From Kriegella sp965368185 (GTDB lineage Bacteria > Bacteroidota > Bacteroidia > Flavobacteriales > Flavobacteriaceae), in NCBI GenBank assembly GCA_965368185.1, contig CBDULZ010000172.1, positions 1 through 6,294 of the forward strand: a DNA stretch of 6,294 nucleotides, written 5' to 3'. Both the position numbers and the translations under genes were made by a program. Positions 1 through 5,241 of the stretch are shown here, piece by piece; position 1 is the first letter of the stretch; each line of letters opens with the position of its first letter. Under the pieces are notes generated by a model. The model was not told where the DNA came from, made no database searches, and saw only the letters and a program-made list of their open reading frames with translations.

Positions 1-535
1 AGTGGGTAAATACCTCAGAGGTGAATCGGCTTCCCTGGACCGTATTGATAATCTCTGGCTTTCCATGGATTGCTATGGCCTCTTCCAAAGTTTTATTGCA
101 CCACTGTGCCTCCATAATATTGGATACCGACCAATTGACCACGTACCTGCTGTGCAGGTCAATGATGGCTGTTAAATACATAAATCCATTTCTCATGGGG
201 ATATAGGTGATATCGGTAGCCCATACCTGGTCGGACCTCTCCGCGCTCATATTTCGCAGCAGGTGAGGTTATATTTTATGAGCCTTGTTGCGCCTGGAGG
301 TATGCTTGCCTGACATAATTTTCCTAAGGCCCATAACACGATAGTAATAGCGGTCAATCCCCTTTTGGTTGACCTTATATCCTTTGTTCATGGTGGGCCA
401 TGTGTGTATGCCCTTGCCCACCCTTGAAGGGATGGTCCGAGTAATGATGAATGATCCCTGCTTATAATGGTGCGTCGCTCTTTGAAGGTTTTCAGCGCAA
501 GGCGTCCTTTAAAAAATCAAGTTCCACTTTTGCCC
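1..535 (-). pseudogene. IS3-family transposase orfB (DDE integrase), degraded and partial
   Basis: Translated on the minus strand, this gives recognisable IS3 orfB blocks: KVELDFLKDALR near 493-530, HHYSDHPFKG near 422-455, GYKVNQKGIDRYYYRVMG near 327-383, and the integrase core VWATDITYIP near 197-226. The first catalytic Asp (ATDITY) is present. The second, normally in NTDQGS, reads NTVQGS because the codon at complement(38..40) is GTC (Val). A TGA follows KDALR at about 490-492, and roughly 30-40 codons expected before HHYSDHPF are missing. The frame changes near 415-425, and a TAA at complement(269..271) replaces a Tyr codon before PHLLRNM. The third catalytic residue lies off the window. 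The gene is dead. Block assignments come from remembered family patterns, not from an alignment. Confidence 0.85.
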
Positions 536-766
536 GCCTATAACTTTAAGCAACCGTTCTTCTTTTTCCTCAGCTTCGGTATTCTTGCTCTTGGTACCAG
601 TATCAAAGACCGTTTCGGCCTGGGAAAGAAATTCCCGTTTCCAAAGGTTGATCTGCTGGGGACCGATTTCGAACTTCTGTGCAAGCTTTTGGGTCGTTTG
701 CCGCTCTTTGAGGGCTTCCAAAACCACTCTGGTCTTGAATTTAGGAGTAAACTTTCTTCGTGGCAT
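509..766 (-). CDS. IS3-family transposase orfA (helix-turn-helix protein), possibly shortened
   Basis: This 85-residue protein starts MPRRKFTPKFKTRVVLEAL and has the IS3/IS911-type helix-turn-helix over about residues 10-48 (ALKERQTTQKLAQKFEIG, then QQINLWKREFL). It would bind the element's terminal repeats. A charged, Glu/Lys-rich stretch from about residue 58 leads to the region that normally forms the leucine zipper. The frame ends KVIGGQKWNLIF, while the adjacent frame reads AKVELDFLKDALR, the usual IS3 continuation. A lost G after CAAAAG (about 525-530) or a programmed frameshift in the overlap would explain this. Most IS3 orfA proteins are about 90-110 residues, so this one is slightly short. 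There is no clear Shine-Dalgarno. With orfB dead, it has no transposase partner in this copy. Confidence 0.7.
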   Translation of the reverse strand: MPRRKFTPKFKTRVVLEALKERQTTQKLAQKFEIGPQQINLWKREFLSQAETVFDTGTKSKNTEAEEKEERLLKVIGGQKWNLIF

Positions 767-796
767 ATCAGTAAATTCAAGTTTATTTTTAAACTT

Positions 797-828
797 AACT
801 TACTGTCTTAATTTTTGGGGAATGCTCA
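797..828 (-). repeat. Candidate terminal inverted repeat of the IS3 element
   Basis: Read on the minus strand from 828 this begins TGAGCATTCCCC and continues with AAAAATTAAGACAGTAAG. TG at the tip and a C-run followed by an A-run are typical of IS150-group ends. orfA starts about 30 bases further in, the normal spacing. The matching repeat at the other end is outside the window, so this rests on pattern and on the abrupt start of ligD sequence at 829. Confidence 0.55.
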
Positions 829-1695
829 AATATTGACAAAGTCTACTGGCCCGAATCGGGCTTGACCAAGTATCACCTCCTTGATTGTTATTTAAAAATC
901 GAGGATTATATATTACCTCATTTAGTAGATATTCCACAAAGCCTGCACCGTCATCTTAACGGGATCATGGAAGAAGGCTTTTATCAAAAGGATAATGATA
1001 ATGTGCCCGAGTGGATGCAAACTGTTACAATCTATTCAAAAACTTCGGAACGTGACATTGAATACCTCATTTGCCTGAATACGGCTTCATTAATCTATAT
1101 GGCAAATCTGGGCTGTATCGAAATTAATCCGTGGAATTGAATAATTGGCAATCTAGATTTTCCCGACTACGGGATCAGCGATTTAGACCAGCATCAAGAT
1201 ATCGATTTTACTGAGGAAATTAGCATAGCCAAACAATTTAAGTCCTTTTTGCATGCTGCTGAAATTGCGGGTTATTGCAAGACCTCCGGTTCCAAAGGTT
1301 TGCATATTTATATTCCTATGGCAGCAAGATATACCTACGAAGAGGTTCGCAATTTTGTCAAACTACCTTGTCATATTGTCCATCAAAGTCTCCCGTCAAC
1401 TACGACCATTTAAAGACGCATCAAAAACCGAGATGGTAAAATCTTTTAGGACTATCTTCAAAATCGAAGGGATCATACTATTGCATCCATTTATTCAGTA
1501 AGACACTTGATCGGTGCGCCCGTTAGTAGGCCACTACATCGGGAAGAATTAAAAGAGGGCTTATCTCCCCAACAATTTAAAATAGATGATGTCCACGAGA
1601 ATTTGGAAAAATCGGGAGACATTTTTAAGCCATTACTACAACAAAAATTTAGTATGGAGACAGCCCTCGAAAAGCTAGATGAAATCGAACTTTAA
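829..1695 (+). pseudogene. ligD: LigD polymerase/primase domain, 5'-truncated by IS3 and interrupted by three stops
   Basis: A single frame of 289 codons reads as the polymerase (archaeo-eukaryotic primase-type) domain of LigD, the bacterial NHEJ ligase. It begins NIDKVYWPESGLTKYHLLD, the classic start of the domain, followed by LVDIPQSLHRHLNGI, GFYQKDN, CLEINPWN-like CIEINPWN, the metal-binding DLD (1180-1188), YCKTSGSKGLHIYIPM (about 1273-1320) and, near the end, IGAPVSRPLHREELKEGL. The normal DLDP reads DLDQ. Stops occur in the same frame at 1138 (TGA), 1411 (TAA, where Glu is usual) and 1447 (TAG, where Leu is usual), with no frameshift. The upstream ligase domain is absent; in Bacteroidota LigD it normally precedes the polymerase domain, and the IS3 end abuts exactly at 829. 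No ku gene is visible. Non-functional here; the family call is strong. Confidence 0.88.
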
Positions 1696-1840
1696 TCCTA
1701 TCGGTCATTCGGGGCAATAGACCGCCTAGCCTACTGCAAAAAGATTATTTAAAGTTGTTGACTAATTGAAGTTGTTTATCGAGTTACTTATCACACTGTT
1801 AAAAGTTAGAATCGTATCAGGATAAATTAAATATCAAGAA

Positions 1841-1858
1841 GTCACAAAATTTTGTAAC
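1841..1858. promoter_or_regulatory. Palindrome upstream of the persulfide dioxygenase gene, candidate operator
   Basis: GTCACAAAATTTTGTAAC has a perfect 12-bp centre (ACAAAATTTTGT, 1844-1855) and, after one mismatched pair, two further matched pairs at each end. It lies about 160 bases before the start of the operon. Such dyads are typical of dimeric regulator sites. It is very AT-rich and has no run of T after it, so a terminator reading is weaker. No regulator gene is nearby, so the binding protein is unknown. Confidence 0.3.
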
Positions 1859-1867
1859 TGCCTAGGC

Positions 1868-1990
1868 CTATGCCCTAATTAAATGAGCAAAAAGTTTAAA
1901 TGAATCGGTCAATTCTTCTGGGTAGTATTCAATTATTTTAGTGTGGTGTAAGAATCCTCCAGAAGGAATTGGATTATTTAGCCTCGATTT
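1868..1990 (-). pseudogene. Possible C-terminal remnant of an unrecognised minus-strand gene
   Basis: The minus strand from 1990 to the TAG at 1868-1870 reads about 40 residues of protein-like sequence, including LNNPIPSGGFLHH and EYYPEELTDSFKLFAHLIRA. Its balanced composition looks unlike chance translation of AT-rich intergenic DNA. The open frame continues to 2206, but that part overlaps the dioxygenase gene and looks like a shadow, so only the intergenic portion is listed. No family was recognised. It may be the tail of a gene whose front was replaced when the operon arrived or rearranged. Confidence 0.25.
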
Positions 1991-2017
1991 GAAAACAATT
2001 TGATAAACTCTATTAAT

Positions 2018-3352
2018 ATGAATGTCAAGCAATTTGAATATAAACCCCTTGCACATTTTAGCTATGCCATAGTAAGCAACGGTGAAATGGCAGTGATAGA
2101 CCCAGAGCGAAATCCAAAGCAATACTATGCCTTCGCAAAAGAAAATAACGCAAAAATTGTCGCTGTGATCGAAACCCATTCCCATGCCGATTTTGTGAGC
2201 TCGCATTTAGAAATTCACAAGATGACCGGAGCCCCGATATACAACAGTGAAAAATTAGATGCCGTTTATCCATTTCAATCTTTTGATGAAGGCAGTCATA
2301 TCGCAATTGGTGATGTTTCATTAAAAGCCATTAACACCCCAGGGCATTCCAAAGATAGCATCACCATAGTTGCCATAAATGGTAACAGTACAGTGCTTTT
2401 TACTGGTGACACCCTTTTGATCGGTGATGTGGGAAGGCCGGATTTACGTGGAGAAGGAGAGGATATGGACACTATACGTAAAGAATTGGCTGAAATGATG
2501 TACCATTCCATTCAGAATAAATTCACCCAGTTACCCAATGACGCGCTTGTGTATCCGGCACATGGTGCAGGCTCACTTTGTGGTAAGAACATGAGCGATG
2601 ATAAAAGCAGTACACTTGGCAAGGAACGCACAAATAATTGGGCATTTAAGCAACAGACCGAACAAGAATTTTTAGATAAACTACTGGATGATCAGTCCAT
2701 GATACCATCTTACTTTAAGTATGACGTTGATTTAAACAAGAAAGGTGCAGCAGCTGTGGAACCGGCTATTGGCAACATTTCCTTTAATGAAAATGGAAGC
2801 GCTTCTGGTTTGATCGTCGATATGCGGGACGAAGCATCATTTAAGAACGACCATATTAAAGGAAGTATAAACATTCAAGCCGTATCGGAAGACAACCCAT
2901 TCGAAACTTGGTTAGGATCTATCGTTAAACCTGAAGAAGAATTTATTTTGGTTATAGATAAAGCGGAAAATAAGGATGAAATTCTACACCGAGTGGCAAA
3001 AATCGGTTATGAAAACAAGGTAAAACAGGTCATCACCTTTTCCAATTCCAACAAAAATATCGAAAAGATGGAAGATATTGACTTTAAGGACTTTAAAAAT
3101 AATCCCGATAAGTATACCATTGTTGATGTTCGCAATAAGAGCGAAGTAGAAGAAGAAAAGTATTTCAAAAATGCCCTACCACACCCGCTGAACGAACTTC
3201 GGGATACGTTCGATGAAATACCCACCAATAAGCCTATAGTCGTTCATTGTGGGAGCGGTTATCGGAGTGCCATCGGGAGTAGTATCCTTCAGAAAAAATT
3301 AGAAGGTGCCACCGTTTTCGATTTAAGTGATCGAGTTGAAGAATTCAAATAG
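2018..3352 (+). CDS. Persulfide dioxygenase-rhodanese fusion (CstB-like MBL-fold protein)
   Basis: This 444-residue cytoplasmic protein has an N-terminal metallo-beta-lactamase domain of the ETHE1/persulfide dioxygenase type and two rhodanese modules. The metal motif ETHSHADF gives H54, H56 and D58; TPGHS gives H110 and TGDTLLIGDVGRPDL gives D131. By analogy with ETHE1, H54, H110 and D131 would hold the single iron. YPAHGAGSLCGK follows. The first rhodanese module (about 265-350) has Asp314 where the catalytic Cys would sit, so it is probably inactive. The second (about 365-440) has HCGSGYRSA with Cys411 and Arg416, an active-type loop. This order matches Staphylococcus aureus CstB, which oxidises thiol persulfides to sulfite and forms thiosulfate. 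The ATG at 2018 is preferred over a TTG at 2000 because homologues begin just before the LAH motif. First gene of the operon, 52 bases before the next. Confidence 0.9.
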   Translation: MNVKQFEYKPLAHFSYAIVSNGEMAVIDPERNPKQYYAFAKENNAKIVAVIETHSHADFVSSHLEIHKMTGAPIYNSEKLDAVYPFQSFDEGSHIAIGDVSLKAINTPGHSKDSITIVAINGNSTVLFTGDTLLIGDVGRPDLRGEGEDMDTIRKELAEMMYHSIQNKFTQLPNDALVYPAHGAGSLCGKNMSDDKSSTLGKERTNNWAFKQQTEQEFLDKLLDDQSMIPSYFKYDVDLNKKGAAAVEPAIGNISFNENGSASGLIVDMRDEASFKNDHIKGSINIQAVSEDNPFETWLGSIVKPEEEFILVIDKAENKDEILHRVAKIGYENKVKQVITFSNSNKNIEKMEDIDFKDFKNNPDKYTIVDVRNKSEVEEEKYFKNALPHPLNELRDTFDEIPTNKPIVVHCGSGYRSAIGSSILQKKLEGATVFDLSDRVEEFK

Positions 3353-3404
3353 CTGTTTCAATCTTAATGCTTTATTTACTGGGCATTGAATAAAATAAAA
3401 TCCT

Positions 3405-3962
3405 ATGCATTGGATATACGAACCTTGGCCTTGGTATGTCGCCGGGCCACTTTTTGCGCTAATAATGTTAATTTTATTGCTTTTGGGAAAAAAGTTTGGA
3501 ATGTCTTCCAACCTTCGAACTGCTTGCTCTGCCGCAGGAGCGGGCAAAGTGGCCAAATACTTTGATTTCGATTGGAAAGCGGAACGATGGAATTTAATGG
3601 TGGTGCTAGGAGCCATGATAGGCGGTTTTATCGCTTCAAATTATATGGGAAACAGTGCCGTAGAAATCAATCCGGAAACTGCCCAGCAGCTTGCCAGTGA
3701 TTATCATATAGAGAGTGCCGGCCAAAGTTACTTGCCGCCTGAGCTATTTTCAATAGATAAATTGGGCGACCCTTTGGTAACGACAATATTATTTTTAGGG
3801 GGGCTATTGGTAGGGTTTGGAGCACGTTACGCGGGCGGTTGTACGTCAGGTCATGGTATTTCCGGATTGAGCAATTTACAGGGGCCTTCACTTCTTGCAG
3901 TACTCGGTTTCTTTATAGGTGGTGTGCTAATGATACATTTGTTTTATCCTCTAATATTCTAA
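3405..3962 (+). CDS. YeeE/YedE-family membrane protein, N-terminal half type (PmpA-like)
   Basis: This 185-residue inner-membrane protein has hydrophobic segments near residues 10-28, 64-82, 124-145 and 160-183. The family signature is RYAGGCTSGHGISGL with Cys146; a second Cys is at 41 (TACSAAGAG). It is a half-length YeeE/YedE (DUF395, sulf_transp) protein. Full-length members such as TsuA/YeeE import thiosulfate through a path lined by conserved cysteines, and half-size pairs are often encoded beside BigR/CstR-type sulfur regulons. It starts 52 bases after the dioxygenase stop and only two bases separate its stop from the next ATG, so the three genes are probably one transcript. Its role as a transporter of thiosulfate, sulfite or a related sulfur species is inferred from family and context; the direction of transport cannot be told. 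Confidence 0.88.
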   Translation: MHWIYEPWPWYVAGPLFALIMLILLLLGKKFGMSSNLRTACSAAGAGKVAKYFDFDWKAERWNLMVVLGAMIGGFIASNYMGNSAVEINPETAQQLASDYHIESAGQSYLPPELFSIDKLGDPLVTTILFLGGLLVGFGARYAGGCTSGHGISGLSNLQGPSLLAVLGFFIGGVLMIHLFYPLIF

Positions 3963-3964
3963 AA

Positions 3965-4378
3965 ATGAAGTACGGTTTATATTTGTTAGTAGGTATCTTC
4001 TTCGGAATTATTATGTTCAAATCCGAAGCCGCCTCTTGGTTTCGTATTTATGAAATGTTCCATTTCGCCAGCTTTCATATGTATGGCATTTTCGCATCGG
4101 CCGTAGTACTCGGTATCATTGGTATTCAAATAATAAAAAGGAAAAATATCGAGCCTTTGGATGGAAGTAAGATGAGCTTGGAACCTAAAAATAAAAGTGT
4201 AGCGCGTTATTTACTTGGAGGTATCATTTTTGGGCTAGGATGGGCGCTTGCAGGAGTATGCCCCGGTCCCATTTATGTACTTATAGGAGCGGGATTTATT
4301 TCAATTTTGGTCGTAATTCTAGGAGCTTTGACCGGAACTTTCTTATATGGCCTTTTAAAAGAAAACTTACCTCACTAA
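3965..4378 (+). CDS. YeeE/YedE-family membrane protein, C-terminal half type (PmpB-like, DUF6691)
   Basis: This 137-residue inner-membrane protein has hydrophobic segments near residues 4-18, 36-57, 82-98 and 103-130, with a short basic loop (IKRKN) between. The signature is LGWALAGVCPGPIYVLIGAG with Cys99, the counterpart of the CPGP motif in the second half of full-length YeeE/YedE proteins. Together with the preceding protein it should rebuild a complete two-repeat channel. The frame is open from 3839 inside the upstream gene, but the ATG at 3965 gives the normal N-terminus (MKYGLYLLVGIFFG) and leaves a two-base gap, typical of translational coupling. Last gene of the operon; no clear terminator hairpin follows. 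Confidence 0.87.
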   Translation: MKYGLYLLVGIFFGIIMFKSEAASWFRIYEMFHFASFHMYGIFASAVVLGIIGIQIIKRKNIEPLDGSKMSLEPKNKSVARYLLGGIIFGLGWALAGVCPGPIYVLIGAGFISILVVILGALTGTFLYGLLKENLPH

Positions 4379-4477
4379 AATGACGTGCCTCAATTATTAC
4401 CAGTTGAAAATTTGGGGTAAAGTTCCTCAACCAGAGACACTTATCAATTTGTAATGGACCCGAGCGATTAAAATGGC

Positions 4478-4594
4478 ATGGATTCTTTAGCTATGACCAC
4501 TGCCCAGAGAAACCATAATATAGGCAATGCACTCTATTCTTTAAGTGCTGTTGCAATGAAAAGCAAATCTTTAATGTCTAAAGCAATAGGTTAA
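4478..4594 (+). CDS. Short open reading frame, hypothetical or gene fragment
   Basis: This 38-codon frame reads MDSLAMTTAQRNHNIGNALY and ends at TAA 4592-4594. The same frame is open upstream for some codons but closed by a TAA at 4469-4471, which suggests a remnant rather than a complete gene. The TAQRN block faintly recalls transporter sequences of the bile acid:sodium symporter type, but this is too short to claim. It ends where the minus-strand remnant ends (tail to tail). It may be chance. Confidence 0.2.
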   Translation: MDSLAMTTAQRNHNIGNALYSLSAVAMKSKSLMSKAIG

Positions 4595-4949
4595 ACCAAT
4601 CTAAAACATCTGGTTTTGTTCGGTCTAAATTTAGGTTTATCCCATAGATAGTCGTTCATCGCCTTTACGGCTGTTATCTTATGTTTTTTGCGGTTTTTCC
4701 CATATTTCGTTGGCACACCCTGCGTTGTTACAAAACCTACATTGTAGACGTTTTCAGGATTGAGAGGAGTATCTTTATAGGAAGTTTCCTGTATTCGATG
4801 CCCTTTTGAATTTTCTATCCGTGTTAATTTGGAGACCGAAGCAACGTTTCACGTATCCACACATCTGCCCCAAAGGGTCCGCACAGATTGTACGTTCCTG
4901 TGCCGAATAGCAATTTGCCCGCCAACTTAATCAATTTTTTGTTCAAATA
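4591..4949 (-). pseudogene. Decayed minus-strand gene, C-terminus resembling the 5'-nucleotidase/SoxB-type C-terminal domain
   Basis: Complement(4591..4845) is open for 84 codons with no start. It reads RIENSKGHRIQE, then PLNPENVYNVGFVTTQGVP, TKYGKNRKKHKITAVKAMND, and ends FRLV-stop. The pattern of a GHRI strand, then PLNPE-x-VY and a following hydrophobic strand, resembles the C-terminal domain of 5'-nucleotidase/metallophosphoesterase proteins. Upstream in a different frame, complement(4824..4949) reads KLIKLAGKLLFGTGTYNLCG, then PFGADVWIRETL, closing at a TAA. The switch between frames near 4845-4860 looks like a frameshift, and an upstream TGA (4950-4952) closes that frame. Both pieces have protein-like composition. 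SoxB belongs to the same superfamily, which would be notable beside a sulfur operon, but nothing here separates SoxB from ordinary 5'-nucleotidases. Family call tentative; status as a broken gene more secure. Confidence 0.4.
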
Positions 4950-5040
4950 TCAGGTAAACCTACCCTTGCCGTTCCTTTAGGTTTGTTCTATAAATTTAAT
5001 CTATTATTATGATGTTGAAAAGAGGGGGTCCGGGGGAGAC

Positions 5041-5073
5041 TCATAACTTAATGGAATGTTCATAACTTTAATG
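5041..5073 (+). repeat. Tandem near-repeat TCATAACTT(T)AATG at the probable left end of IS110
   Basis: TCATAACTTAATG (5041-5053) recurs as TCATAACTTTAATG (5060-5073), a 19-base period with one inserted T. It lies just before the structured leader. TCATA also occurs at 6275-6279, beyond the transposase stop. It may mark the element's left end or belong to the leader promoter. Confidence 0.4.
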
Positions 5074-5083
5074 TAAAACAAAA

Positions 5084-5153
5084 AAAAGAACGGGGTGAAC
5101 TTACTTGCCGGCTAGGCTTGCGGCCTATTGCCTGTATCAGTCCCCGTTCTTTT
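5084..5153 (+). repeat. 12-bp perfect inverted repeat with 46-nt loop, first unit of the candidate bridge RNA
   Basis: The arms are 5084-5095 and 5142-5153 with no mismatches, five consecutive G-C/C-G pairs and A-T pairs at the outer end. The T-run after the second arm superficially looks like a terminator, but the loop is far too large, and a second stem and a gene follow immediately. Confidence 0.85.
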
Positions 5154-5219
5154 AACCGGTCGCCAAGAACCATATAGGATTTTAGTCCGTGACTTTTAAA
5201 GGTCTTAGTTTAAGCGACC
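5084..5219 (+). ncRNA. Candidate IS110 bridge RNA (two stem/large-loop units)
   Basis: Unit 1 is a perfect 12-bp stem, AAAAGAACGGGG (5084-5095) with CCCCGTTCTTTT (5142-5153), enclosing 46 nt that hold a small internal hairpin, TAGGC (5113-5117) with GCCTA (5123-5127). Unit 2 is a 6-bp stem, GGTCGC (5158-5163) with GCGACC (5214-5219), enclosing 50 nt with AGTC (5184-5187) pairing GACT (5191-5194). Known IS110-group bridge RNAs are transcribed from this position and carry a target-binding loop followed by a donor-binding loop; the order and size fit. Loop 1 contains TGCCTGTATC (5129-5138), the exact reverse complement of 6281-6290. Loop 2 contains ATAGGAT (5174-5180), identical to 6277-6283. 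Transcription ends and any extra 5' stem are not defined, and folding was done by eye. Confidence 0.55.
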
Positions 5220-5241
5220 ATATTAAAAACATTATAAAATA

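Larger units (their letters stand above)
1..828 (-). mobile_element. IS3-family insertion sequence remnant (left-truncated by window edge)
   Basis: The minus strand carries, in order, a candidate terminal repeat, an orfA-type helix-turn-helix protein and a decayed orfB with a DDE integrase core, the standard IS3 layout. The orfB C-terminus and the other end of the element lie beyond position 1. The right boundary is placed at 828: the minus strand reads TGAGCATTCCCCAAAAATTA from there, the TG-start, CCCC-AAAA-containing pattern common at IS3/IS150-group ends, and ligD-like coding sequence starts immediately at 829. orfB carries several independent lesions, so the copy cannot transpose by itself. 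The boundary is inferred from pattern and from where ligD homology begins; target-site duplication cannot be checked because the other end is missing. Confidence 0.8.
1696..2017. other. Intergenic region between ligD remnant and sulfur operon
   Basis: This AT-rich stretch of about 320 bases has no intact gene. It contains an 18-bp imperfect palindrome (1841-1858) and a minus-strand peptide-like stretch (1868-1990), listed separately. The promoter of the downstream operon should lie here, but I could not find a convincing Bacteroidota-type promoter (TTTG near -33 and TAnnTTTG near -7), so none is annotated. Confidence 0.6.
4379..5040. other. Region of decayed coding sequence between operon and IS110 element
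   Basis: About 660 bases hold no intact gene. On the plus strand there is one short open frame (4478-4594). On the minus strand there is a two-frame remnant (4591-4949). The last 90 bases are AT-rich apart from a G-rich patch at about 5022-5037 (GGGGGTCC, then GGGGG). I see no terminator after the operon and no RNA gene. Confidence 0.55.

Noticed and set aside
525..532. Programmed frameshift site between IS3 orfA and orfB
   Set aside because: CAAAAG is not the usual long A-run slippery site, and a single lost G explains the frame equally well; with orfB dead it cannot be told apart.
467..811. 114-codon plus-strand open frame
   Set aside because: It lies antisense to the IS3 orfA and terminal repeat; the minus-strand protein has clear helix-turn-helix features and this frame has none.
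2000..2017. TTG start 18 bases upstream for the dioxygenase
   Set aside because: The ATG at 2018 matches the usual N-terminus of the family, and the extra six residues (MINSIN) add no recognisable sequence.
1991..2206. N-terminal part of the minus-strand frame that ends at 1868
   Set aside because: It is fully antisense to the conserved metallo-beta-lactamase coding region and has a shadow-like composition rich in Cys, Phe and His.
3839..3964. Upstream extension of the second YeeE/YedE frame
   Set aside because: It overlaps the conserved C-terminus of the first half-protein in another frame; the ATG at 3965 gives a normal N-terminus.
5142..5153. GC-rich stem followed by T-run as an intrinsic terminator
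   Set aside because: The loop is 46 nt, another stem follows at once and the transposase gene lies just downstream; a bridge RNA stem explains it better.
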